DNA of 64,000 nucleotides from Methylomagnum ishizawai. GTDB lineage: Bacteria > Pseudomonadota > Gammaproteobacteria > Methylococcales > Methylococcaceae. The notes beneath the pieces are model-generated. The model saw only the letters and a program-made list of their open reading frames with translations, ran no database searches and was not told the origin of the DNA. Shown here one piece after another: positions 1 to 7,251 of the stretch (positions within the stretch are counted from its first letter, which is position 1; each line of letters starts with the position of its first letter). The DNA lies in the NCBI RefSeq assembly GCF_900155475.1, contig NZ_FXAM01000001.1:4412881-4476880 (forward strand), written 5' to 3'. The position numbers and the translations under genes were made by a program.

Positions 1-904
1 CCCAAGGCTCGACCTTGAACTTGGAGCCGTACTCGAACAACATGCCCAACACCGGGGTGAAATACTTCTGCTGGGTCCAGAACGCATTGTTCAGGTCGGT
101 GTTCATGTACTTGGCCGAGGCCGGATCGTTGGCGATGGACACCACGGTCTGGTAGCCATTGGCCATGTGGCGCAGCTCGTCGGTCTCGATGGAGAGGAAC
201 ACGGTCGGGGTGATCTCGTCGCCGTTGGCGGCGGCCCATTCAGTCACGGCCACGATCAAGGGGTTGGTGAAGCAGGCTTCGCCGACCAATTGCAGGTTGA
301 GGGAGCATTCCACCGCGTCGCCGGAGATGAAGCCGTCGGAGAACACCCGCTTCATGCCCTTCCACAGCGGGCCGAGGGTCCGGGTGCGGCGGGCGTCGTT
401 ATGGCCGGCCGGGTCTTGGCCGTTCTTGGCGAAGTAGTAGTTGACGTAGGCGCACTGGTGGGTATGGCGGATTTCGTCCAGCACCTGGGCCAGATAGCCG
501 TTCTTCTGCTCGGCGGCCTGGGCCGAGTCCCAGAGCATGCCGGTGGCGGCGATGGCGTTGTATTCACCCACTTCCAGGAAGTTGGAGACCACCTTCATGG
601 TCTCGTTCCACTTGGGGTGGACGCGGACCGCCGATTGCAGGCGGGTCAGGGCGTCCTGCAAGCTGCCGAACTGGCGCTCGTCCTTGACGGACTCCATCCG
701 CGCATATTCCTTGGCGATCAGCTTGAACTGTTCCTTGGTCTCGTTCGCCATCTTGTACTTGGTGGCGTACTTGGTCCTATTATTCTTGAAATCCCAGTTG
801 AAGCTTTGCAGCCAGCGGTGGACTTCTTGGGCGTTGACGCTAGTGGGCGCACGGTTGGCCGCCAGGGCATCGGTAGCGGCTTTGGTTGCAGCGCTAATAG
901 CCAT
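1..904 (-). CDS. mmoX: Soluble methane monooxygenase hydroxylase alpha subunit (MmoX), N-terminal 301 residues, cut by window edge
   Basis: Translating the minus strand from 904 gives a protein that matches from memory the N-terminus of Methylococcus MmoX almost residue for residue (MAISAATKAATDALAANRAP, then VNAQEVHRWLQSFNWDFKNN). The alpha subunit carries the carboxylate-bridged di-iron centre that oxidises methane to methanol. The first iron-ligand motif, E-x2-H in the stretch LDEIRHTHQCAYVNYYFA, is visible, and the second lies in ETDELRHMANGYQ. The family is about 527 residues, so roughly 226 C-terminal residues lie beyond the left edge, where mmoYBZDC would be expected. AGGAG sits about 8 bases before the ATG. 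This is the first gene of its transcript and is divergent from the transglycosylase at 1244. Identity is close to certain. Confidence 0.97.
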   Translation of the reverse strand, partial: MAISAATKAATDALAANRAPTSVNAQEVHRWLQSFNWDFKNNRTKYATKYKMANETKEQFKLIAKEYARMESVKDERQFGSLQDALTRLQSAVRVHPKWNETMKVVSNFLEVGEYNAIAATGMLWDSAQAAEQKNGYLAQVLDEIRHTHQCAYVNYYFAKNGQDPAGHNDARRTRTLGPLWKGMKRVFSDGFISGDAVECSLNLQLVGEACFTNPLIVAVTEWAAANGDEITPTVFLSIETDELRHMANGYQTVVSIANDPASAKYMNTDLNNAFWTQQKYFTPVLGMLFEYGSKFKVEPW

Positions 905-986
905 TTGTTGCTCTCCTGAATGAGATGGATGAATGCGAACCGGCTGCGGCGGACCCTTCCGCCCTTTCCGGTCGCGCACCATCTAT

Positions 987-1002
987 AACAAATGGCGTGC
1001 CA
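987..1002 (-). promoter_or_regulatory. Candidate sigma-54 (-24/-12) promoter of mmoX
   Basis: Read on the minus strand the site is TGGCACGCCATTTGTT, against the RpoN consensus TGGCACRN4TTGCW. The -24 half is perfect and the -12 half has TTGT for TTGC. The predicted transcription start near 976 gives a leader of about 70 bases before the mmoX ATG at 904. Known sMMO operons are transcribed from a sigma-54 promoter upstream of mmoX under the activator MmoR and repressed by copper, so both position and sequence agree. Activator sites should lie farther upstream, between 1025 and 1240. Confidence 0.8.
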
Positions 1003-1023
1003 GCTTTTTTTATAAAAAAAGCT
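1002..1023. promoter_or_regulatory. 22-bp perfect A/T-rich palindrome directly upstream of the mmoX -24 element
   Basis: The sequence is AGC, seven T, AT, seven A, GCT, a perfect palindrome that abuts the -24 element. A-tracts of this kind are intrinsically bent, and sigma-54 promoters usually need a bend (often IHF) between activator site and promoter. It could instead act as a weak bidirectional terminator hairpin. The rest of the 905-1243 gap is AT-rich up to about 1060 and contains no credible gene. Confidence 0.5.
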
Positions 1024-1243
1024 TATTCAAATCATAGCATTATCTTTAAACCCGGAATTGTGTACGGCTATTCGTCCGTTATCAGGACAGCCGCGCCGGG
1101 GCGGGTTGACCGGACCGTCTGGAAACCGCACGGGCGCCGTCCCGGACCGCGAATCCCTCCCGGCCTCCCCCGCCGGGCTGACGTCCTCCCCTCCGCTCGG
1201 CTATCCTTGCCTTCCATCCCACGCCAGCCCCGGACCCACCGCC

Positions 1244-2320
1244 ATGCCTTACCGCCGCAGCCTCGTTCCCATCGCCGCCCTCCTGCTCCACGCCTGCACC
1301 GCGCCACCGCCCAGCCCGCCGGTGCCATCCCCGGCCCGGCCCCAACCCACGCCGCCGCCCGCCGCCACGGCCACGGAACCCACCCTCGCCCTCCCCGAAC
1401 CCCCGCCGCCCGCCCAGCCCGGCATCACCGACCGCACCGAGGTCCGCGCCTTCATCGCCGAGATGGCCCGCAAGCATGGCTTCGCCACGGCGGCACTGGT
1501 CAACGCCTTCGAGCGCACCGCGATTCAACCCGCTATCCTCGACGCCATGGCCAAGCCCTACGAAGCCAAACCCTGGTACGACTACCGCAAGCTGTTCCTC
1601 ACCGACAAGCGCATCCAGGGCGGCCTGGACTTCAAGGCCCGGAACGCGGCGGCGCTGGCCCGCGCCGAAAGCCGCTACGGGGTGTCCAGGGATATCGTCA
1701 CCGCCATCATCGGCGTCGAAAGCAGCTACGGCGCGAAGCCCGGCAAGTACAAGGTCATCGACGCGCTGTCCACCCTGGCCTTCGCCTATCCCAAACGGGC
1801 GGGGTTCTTCCGCGGCGAACTGGAGCAATTCCTGCTGCTGTGCCGCGAGGAGGGCATGGATTATCTGGAGCCGGTCGGTTCCTACGCGGGGGCGATGGGG
1901 ATGCCGCAATTCATGCCGTCCAGCTACCGCAAGCTGGCCGCCGACGGCGACGGCGACGGCAAGCGCGATATTTGGAACAACCCCGCCGACGCCATCGCCA
2001 GCGTGGCGCGGTATTTCTCGGCCAATGGCTGGCATACCGGCGAACCCATCGCCACCCTGGCCAGGGTCAACGGCGGCGCGGCGGGACTGGCCAGCAAGAA
2101 TCCCAAGTTCTCGCACAACCTGAACGAATGGGTCTCCCTGGGCGCGGAGCCGGTGGACCCGGTTCCCGGCAATTACAAGGCGGGATTGGTGACTTTGCCG
2201 GGGGAAACCGGGCCGGATTACTGGCTGGCCTTCCATAATTTCGACACGATCATGCGCTACAACCACAGCCCGCTGTACGCCATGGCGGCGTATGAACTGA
2301 GCCGGGCCATCCGCCGGTAA
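1244..2320 (+). CDS. mltB: Lytic murein transglycosylase B (MltB-type lipoprotein)
   Basis: The 358-residue protein cleaves the MurNAc-GlcNAc bond of peptidoglycan with formation of a 1,6-anhydro ring. Residues 1-18 form a short lipoprotein signal ending LLLHAC, with an unusual His at position -2. A Pro/Ala-rich linker runs to about residue 60. The SLT_2 catalytic domain follows, with YDYRKLFLTDKRIQGG, the catalytic glutamate in GVESSYG (Glu159), and AGAMGMPQFMPSSY; a short DGDGDGKRDIW loop resembles the Ca-binding EF-hand-like loop of Slt35. The start was chosen at the ATG that opens the lipoprotein signal, because upstream in-frame codons give low-complexity sequence. It has its own transcript, divergent from mmoX. 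Confidence 0.9.
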   Translation: MPYRRSLVPIAALLLHACTAPPPSPPVPSPARPQPTPPPAATATEPTLALPEPPPPAQPGITDRTEVRAFIAEMARKHGFATAALVNAFERTAIQPAILDAMAKPYEAKPWYDYRKLFLTDKRIQGGLDFKARNAAALARAESRYGVSRDIVTAIIGVESSYGAKPGKYKVIDALSTLAFAYPKRAGFFRGELEQFLLLCREEGMDYLEPVGSYAGAMGMPQFMPSSYRKLAADGDGDGKRDIWNNPADAIASVARYFSANGWHTGEPIATLARVNGGAAGLASKNPKFSHNLNEWVSLGAEPVDPVPGNYKAGLVTLPGETGPDYWLAFHNFDTIMRYNHSPLYAMAAYELSRAIRR

Positions 2321-2523
2321 CCCGGACCCGGCGCGGAATCCGGGAAGCGGGCCGGAAATCCAAGCCCCCCGGATTCCATCGCCCGCCCCTGGCTACAGGA
2401 CCGCTCGCGGTACGCCCGCCGATCATCAATCCGGTAGGCGGATCGTCGCCACCGGCAAGCCGCAGCATTCACCTCCGCGCAACAATCGTCCACGGCCCCG
2501 CGACCACGCCCCAAAGCCCCGCG

Positions 2524-2532
2524 TGCTACAAT
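2524..2532 (+). promoter_or_regulatory. Candidate extended -10 promoter element for dacC
   Basis: TGCTACAAT matches the extended -10 pattern TGnTATAAT with one change and lies 44 bases before the chosen GTG start of the carboxypeptidase gene. No convincing -35 hexamer is seen, which extended -10 promoters tolerate. Confidence 0.4.
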
Positions 2533-2576
2533 GCCGGGCATTTTTCCCCGATCCCCCCGCACGAAGGCAAAAAGCC

Positions 2577-3743
2577 GTGAAATCAACACCGTTCAGCCTG
2601 CTGCTCCTCCTCGCCCTGCTCGGATTCATCGGCCTCGCCCGCGCGGCCGATCTACCGCCCGCCCCGCCCATCATCCCGCCGCCGCCCGATGTCGGAGCCA
2701 AGGCCTTCATCCTGATCGACCACAACAGTGGCCGGGTGCTGGCCGAGAGCAACGCCGACCAAAAATTGGAACCGGCCAGCCTGACCAAGATCATGACCGC
2801 CTACGTGGTGTTCCGGGAATTGGCCAAGGGCAACCTGCACCTCGACGATATGGTCACGGTCAGCGAGAAGGCGTGGCGCACCGAGGGCTCCCGCATGTTC
2901 GCCCAGGTCGGGGCCAGCATCGCGGTGGAGAACTTGCTGAAGGGGATGATCGTGCAATCGGGCAACGACGCCAGCGTGGCCCTGGCCGAGCATGTGGCGG
3001 GGGACGAAGCGGTGTTCGCCCAGATGATGAACCAGAACGCCGAGCGCCTCGGGATGAAGAACACCCATTACAAGAACAGCATGGGCCTTCCCGACCCGGA
3101 CCATTACGCCTCGGCCCGCGACCTCGCCCTCCTGACCCGCGCCATGATCGCGGAATTCCCCGAGTACTATAAATGGCACTCGATCAAGGAATTCATGTTC
3201 AACAACATCAAGCAAACCAACCGCAACCGGCTGCTGTGGCGCGATCCCAGCGTGGACGGGGTCAAGACCGGCCATACCCAGGGCGCGGGTTATTGCCTGG
3301 TGACTTCGGCGGTACGCGACAACATGCGCCTGATCGCGGTGGTGATGGGCACCAAGAGCGACAACGACCGCGCCAACGCCAACCAATCCCTGCTCAACTA
3401 CGGCTTCCGTTTCTTCGAGACCCGTGCGCTATACAAGGCCAACGAACCCCTGGGCGAGGCGCGGGTGTGGAAAGGCGCGGAATCCAAGGTCGGCGTCGGC
3501 CTCAGCCACGATTTCGCCGTGACCTTCCCACGCGGCCAGTACAACAACCTCAAAGCCTCGATGGAGATCGGCACCGACGCCGCCGCCCCGGTCAAACAGG
3601 GCGACAAGCTGGGTTCGGTCAAGGTCGTCTACAACAACGAGATCGTGGGCCAACAGGATTTGGTGGCGCTCAAGGCGGTCGAGGAAGGCGGCATCTTCCG
3701 CCGCTTGTTCGACCAAGTCCTCCTCATGTTCAACAAGAAATAA
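2577..3743 (+). CDS. dacC: D-alanyl-D-alanine carboxypeptidase (PBP5/6 family)
   Basis: This 388-residue periplasmic, membrane-anchored enzyme removes the terminal D-Ala from peptidoglycan pentapeptides. The three penicilloyl-serine signatures are present: SLTK (Ser68-Lys71), SGN (128-130) and KTG (230-232). A signal peptide (residues 1-23, ending ARA) precedes a proline-rich stretch. The C-terminal PBP5_C beta domain is followed by a short amphipathic tail (FRRLFDQVLLMFNKK) that anchors the protein to the membrane. The GTG start is preferred because the signal peptide begins there and AAGG lies upstream; the in-frame ATG at 2523 would add 18 non-signal residues. It begins the conserved dac-dat-ybeD-lipB-lipA neighbourhood. 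dacA is an equally valid symbol. Confidence 0.93.
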   Translation: MKSTPFSLLLLLALLGFIGLARAADLPPAPPIIPPPPDVGAKAFILIDHNSGRVLAESNADQKLEPASLTKIMTAYVVFRELAKGNLHLDDMVTVSEKAWRTEGSRMFAQVGASIAVENLLKGMIVQSGNDASVALAEHVAGDEAVFAQMMNQNAERLGMKNTHYKNSMGLPDPDHYASARDLALLTRAMIAEFPEYYKWHSIKEFMFNNIKQTNRNRLLWRDPSVDGVKTGHTQGAGYCLVTSAVRDNMRLIAVVMGTKSDNDRANANQSLLNYGFRFFETRALYKANEPLGEARVWKGAESKVGVGLSHDFAVTFPRGQYNNLKASMEIGTDAAAPVKQGDKLGSVKVVYNNEIVGQQDLVALKAVEEGGIFRRLFDQVLLMFNKK

Positions 3744-3754
3744 GGAGCCCCGGC

Positions 3755-4603
3755 ATGGCCCTCGTTTATCTCAACGGCGAATACCTGCCCCTGGACCAAG
3801 CCAAGGTTTCGGTGCTGGACCGCGGCTTCCTGTTCGGCGACGGCGTGTACGAAGTGATCCCGGTCTATGGCGGCCAGCCGTTCCGGCTGCAAGAACACCT
3901 GCGCCGCCTGGGCCAGAGCCTCGCGGGCATCCGCATGGCGCAGCCGCTATCCGACGGCGAATGGGCGGCGATCTTCGAGCGGCTCATCGACGGTCCCGGC
4001 GACCAGTACATCTATCTACAAGTGACCCGCGGCGCGGCGGACAAGCGCGATCACGCCATCCCGGCCCAAATCACGCCGACCGTGTTCGCGATGGGTTCGC
4101 CCATCGCGCCGATCCCCCTGGACGGCATCCGGGCCGTGACCCTGGACGATATCCGCTGGCAATGCTGCCACATCAAAGCCACGACCCTGCTCGCCAACGT
4201 GCTGCTGCGGCAGGACGCGGTAGAGCGGGGCGCCGCCGAGGCCATCCTGGTCCGCGACGGCTGCGCGACCGAGGGCGCGGCCAGCAACCTGTTCATCGTC
4301 CAGGACGGCAGCGTCATCACCCCGCCCAAGGGCCATGCTATCCTGCCGGGCATCACCCGCGACCTGGTGCTGGAACTGGCCCAACAACACGGCCTGGCGA
4401 CCGAAGAACGCCGCATCCGCCTGGAAGAGTTGCAAAAGGCCGAAGAAATCTGGCTGACCAGTTCCACCCGCGAAGTGCTGGCCGTGACCGAACTTGACGG
4501 CGCGAAGGTCGGCGACGGCCAACCCGGCCCGGTGTGGCGGCGGATACAGGAAATCTATCAGGCGTATAAGCAGGGCTTACGGGAAGGCACCCGCTCCGCC
4601 TAG
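3755..4603 (+). CDS. dat: D-amino-acid (D-alanine) aminotransferase, PLP fold type IV
   Basis: The 282-residue enzyme interconverts D-alanine and 2-oxoglutarate with pyruvate and D-glutamate. The class IV aminotransferase fold is clear. It has the N-terminal YLNGEYLPLDQAKVSVLDRG block, the PLP lysine in HIKATTLLANVL (Lys141) and the phosphate-binding TEGAASNLFIV segment. GGAGCC precedes the ATG, and only 11 bases separate it from dacC. The D-amino-acid assignment rests on family resemblance and on pairing with a D-Ala carboxypeptidase; branched-chain or 4-amino-4-deoxychorismate activity belongs to sister families and cannot be fully excluded by reading alone. Confidence 0.88.
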   Translation: MALVYLNGEYLPLDQAKVSVLDRGFLFGDGVYEVIPVYGGQPFRLQEHLRRLGQSLAGIRMAQPLSDGEWAAIFERLIDGPGDQYIYLQVTRGAADKRDHAIPAQITPTVFAMGSPIAPIPLDGIRAVTLDDIRWQCCHIKATTLLANVLLRQDAVERGAAEAILVRDGCATEGAASNLFIVQDGSVITPPKGHAILPGITRDLVLELAQQHGLATEERRIRLEELQKAEEIWLTSSTREVLAVTELDGAKVGDGQPGPVWRRIQEIYQAYKQGLREGTRSA

Positions 4604-4734
4604 GCCCGGCGGGATCGAAGCCCGCGCCTCCAACCGCCCGCATGGGCACCAGCGGGCCGCCCCCGCTCCCGCACCGCGAACGCAACCGGCGCTTGCCGCC
4701 ACCTCCCAAGACGCTTCCCAAGCCAGGTGTCCCT

Positions 4735-4998
4735 ATGAGCCACGCATCCCCCCTGCAATTCCCCTGCGAATTTCCCATCAAAGCCTTCGGCCTGGACAAC
4801 GGCGGCTTCACACAACTCGTGGCCGAAATCGCCCGCCGCCACGCCCCCGGCTTGGACGACGAGGCCGTGACCAGCCGTCCCAGCAAGGGCGGCAAATACC
4901 TCTCGGTCACGCTCTTGATCCAGGCCGAGAACCAAGCCCAACTGGACGCCATCTACCGCGACCTCAGCGCCTGCGCCGAGGTGGTCATGGCGCTCTGA
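4735..4998 (+). CDS. ybeD: YbeD/DUF493 family small regulatory protein
   Basis: The 87-residue ACT-like alpha/beta protein has the family hallmarks FPCEFPIKAFGL and KGGKYLSVTLLIQAENQAQL. YbeD homologues nearly always sit between dacA/dat and lipB, as here, and are thought to have a regulatory rather than catalytic role. The start is the ATG after AGGTG; an upstream in-frame ATG (4642) would add 31 proline-rich residues without family support. Confidence 0.85.
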   Translation: MSHASPLQFPCEFPIKAFGLDNGGFTQLVAEIARRHAPGLDDEAVTSRPSKGGKYLSVTLLIQAENQAQLDAIYRDLSACAEVVMAL

Positions 4999-5064
4999 CG
5001 GGCGACGCCCCCGCCGGGCCAGCGGCCCTTCCCCCTCACGGCAACCCGATGGCTGGATTTCCCC

Positions 5065-6507
5065 ATGGCCGACCCGACCACGACGCCCCCCGACGAACAC
5101 CTGCGCCATCTGCTCGGCGAGATCAGCGAACTCCTGGGCAAGCAAAAACTGGAAGAAGCCATCCTGCACCAGCAGGCCATGCCCCATCACGACCTGGTGG
5201 AAACCCTGCTGCACAAACAGCACCAAGTCGCCCTCAAGCACAAGCTGGACGGGCTGCATTCGGCGGATATCGCCTACATCCTCGAAGCCCTGCCGCTGCA
5301 AGACCGGCTGGTGGTGTGGAACCTGGTCGGCTCGGACCAGGACGGGCAAATCCTGCTCGATGTTTCCGACGCCGTGCGCGAAACCTTGATCTCGGACATG
5401 GACGCCAAGGAACTGCTGTCCGCCACCGAGCAACTCGACACCGACGAAATCGCCGACCTCGCCCCGGACCTGCCGGAAGAGGTGATGCAGGAACTCCTGG
5501 AATCGCTCAACGACCAGGGCCGCCAACGCCTGCAATCGCTGCTCTCGCACGAGGAGGATACGGTCGCGGCGCTGATGGATTTCGGCATGGTGACCATCCG
5601 CGAGGATGTCACCCTGGGCGTGGTGCTGCGCTATCTGCGCCGCCGCGGCGAATTGCCCGAGCATACCGACAAGCTGTTCGTGGTCGATGAAAACAATGTG
5701 CTGAAGGGCGTGCTATCGCTCAAGCGCCTAGTGACCCACAACCCGGACAAGCCGGTGGCCGAGGTCATGGCCAAGGACGTGGTCTATTTCCACCTCGACG
5801 ACGCCGCCGACCAAGCCGCCCGCGCCTTCGAGCGCTACGACCTGTTATCCGCGCCGGTGGTGGACCGGGACCACCAATTGCAAGGCCGGATCGGCGTGGA
5901 CGCCATCGTCGATTACATCCGCCAAGCCTCGGACGAGGAACGGTTGGCCGAGGCCGGGCTGATGGAGGAGGAGGACATCTTCTCCGGAGTGTGGAAAAGC
6001 GCCCGCAACCGCTGGTTCTGGCTGGCGATCAACCTGGTCACGGCCTTCCTCAGCACCCGCGTGATCGGCATGTTCGAGGACACCATCGTGCGGGTGGTGG
6101 CGCTGGCCTCCCTCATGCCCATCGTGGCCGGCATCGGCGGCAACACCGGCAACCAGACCAGCATGCTGATCGTGCGCTCTCTGGCCCTGGGACTCATCAA
6201 TCCCGGCAATGTCTGGCGGCTGACCCTCAAGGAACTCGGCATCGGCCTGCTCAACGGCACGGTGTGGGGTTCGGTGCTGGGTTTGCTGGCCTATGGGCTA
6301 TACCACGATATGCACCTGGGCATCGTGATGGCGGGGGCGACGTTGTTGAACCTTTTGGTCGCCGCCATCATGGGACTGGCCGTGCCCTTGGGCCGCCACC
6401 GCCTGGGACTCGACCCGGCGGTCGGCACCAGCGTCCTGTTGACGGCGATGACCGATGGCATGGGCTTCTTCATCTTCCTGGGGCTGGCGACGGTGTTCCT
6501 GCCATGA
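5065..6507 (+). CDS. mgtE: Magnesium transporter MgtE
   Basis: The 480-residue protein has the full MgtE layout. A helical MgtE_N domain covers residues about 30-135 (HLLGEISELLGKQKLEEA, then LPEEVMQELLESL). A pair of CBS domains covers about 140-265 (EDTVAALMDFGMVTIRED, then VAEVMAKDVVYFHLDD). A membrane domain of about five helices follows a long amphipathic plug helix. The conserved pore segment is PIVAGIGGNTGNQTSMLIVR. Cytosolic Mg2+ binding to the N/CBS domains closes this channel in known relatives. It overlaps lipB by ATGA, so the two are translationally coupled; its place inside the lip cluster is not typical. Confidence 0.93.
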   Translation: MADPTTTPPDEHLRHLLGEISELLGKQKLEEAILHQQAMPHHDLVETLLHKQHQVALKHKLDGLHSADIAYILEALPLQDRLVVWNLVGSDQDGQILLDVSDAVRETLISDMDAKELLSATEQLDTDEIADLAPDLPEEVMQELLESLNDQGRQRLQSLLSHEEDTVAALMDFGMVTIREDVTLGVVLRYLRRRGELPEHTDKLFVVDENNVLKGVLSLKRLVTHNPDKPVAEVMAKDVVYFHLDDAADQAARAFERYDLLSAPVVDRDHQLQGRIGVDAIVDYIRQASDEERLAEAGLMEEEDIFSGVWKSARNRWFWLAINLVTAFLSTRVIGMFEDTIVRVVALASLMPIVAGIGGNTGNQTSMLIVRSLALGLINPGNVWRLTLKELGIGLLNGTVWGSVLGLLAYGLYHDMHLGIVMAGATLLNLLVAAIMGLAVPLGRHRLGLDPAVGTSVLLTAMTDGMGFFIFLGLATVFLP

Positions 6508-7133
6508 GCGGAGGCTTGCTCATCCGTCCGCTGGGACTCAAGGATTACGAAGACACTTGGCGGGCCATGCGCCAATTCACCGAAACCCGCGGCGCGGACA
6601 CGCCGGACGAGCTTTGGCTGCTGGAACATCCGCCGGTCTATACGCTGGGGATGAACGGCGACCCGGCCCACCTGCTCCGCGCCAGCCCGATTCCCGTGGT
6701 CAAGACCGACCGCGGCGGACAAATCACCTACCACGGCCCCGGCCAGTTGGTCGCCTATCTGCTGGCCGACCTCAAGCGCAACCACCTGGGCGTGCGCTCC
6801 CTGGTCAGTCTGTTGGAAAACGCCGCCATCGGCCTGTTGGCGCAATACGGCCTCAAAGCTGTGGCCCGGCCCGACGCGCCCGGCGTCTATGTCGAGGGCA
6901 GGAAAATCGCCTCGGTGGGGCTGCGGGTGCGGCGGGGATGCAGCTACCACGGCTTGAGCCTGAACGTGGACCTGGACCCCGCCCCGTTCTCGGCCATCAA
7001 TCCTTGCGGCCATGCGGGGCTAGAAGTCACCAGCTTGGCGGCGCTGGGCATCGGGGCGCGGGTGGTCGATGTGATGGCCCCGTTGGCGGGGAGGATCATG
7101 GACGGCTTGGCCGTCTCGCAACAGCAGCGATAG
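6504..7133 (+). CDS. lipB: Octanoyl-[acyl-carrier-protein]:protein transferase (LipB)
   Basis: The 209-residue cytosolic enzyme transfers octanoate from ACP to lipoyl domains, the first step of de novo lipoate synthesis. The signature RGGQITYHGPGQLVAY is present, with the catalytic Lys134 (GRKIASVGL) and Cys168 (NPCGHAGLEV). The ATG overlaps the mgtE stop (ATGA). LipA is encoded 1.8 kb downstream, with an unrelated membrane-protein gene between them. Confidence 0.95.
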   Translation: MSGGLLIRPLGLKDYEDTWRAMRQFTETRGADTPDELWLLEHPPVYTLGMNGDPAHLLRASPIPVVKTDRGGQITYHGPGQLVAYLLADLKRNHLGVRSLVSLLENAAIGLLAQYGLKAVARPDAPGVYVEGRKIASVGLRVRRGCSYHGLSLNVDLDPAPFSAINPCGHAGLEVTSLAALGIGARVVDVMAPLAGRIMDGLAVSQQQR

Positions 7134-7251
7134 GGTTTTGCCGAACCTTCTTGGCTGTCCTTTTTTATCGACAACCCCACCCCAAAGCGCCAATTCAAGC
7201 GCGATTAGTGTATTTTTCCGGCTATCCCAGGCTACCCGGAGAAATCCACGC

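Noticed and set aside
925-2238. Long open frame overlapping the mltB region in another frame
   Set aside because: Its translation is low-complexity Arg/Pro/His-rich sequence with no family features, the usual shadow of a GC-rich gene.
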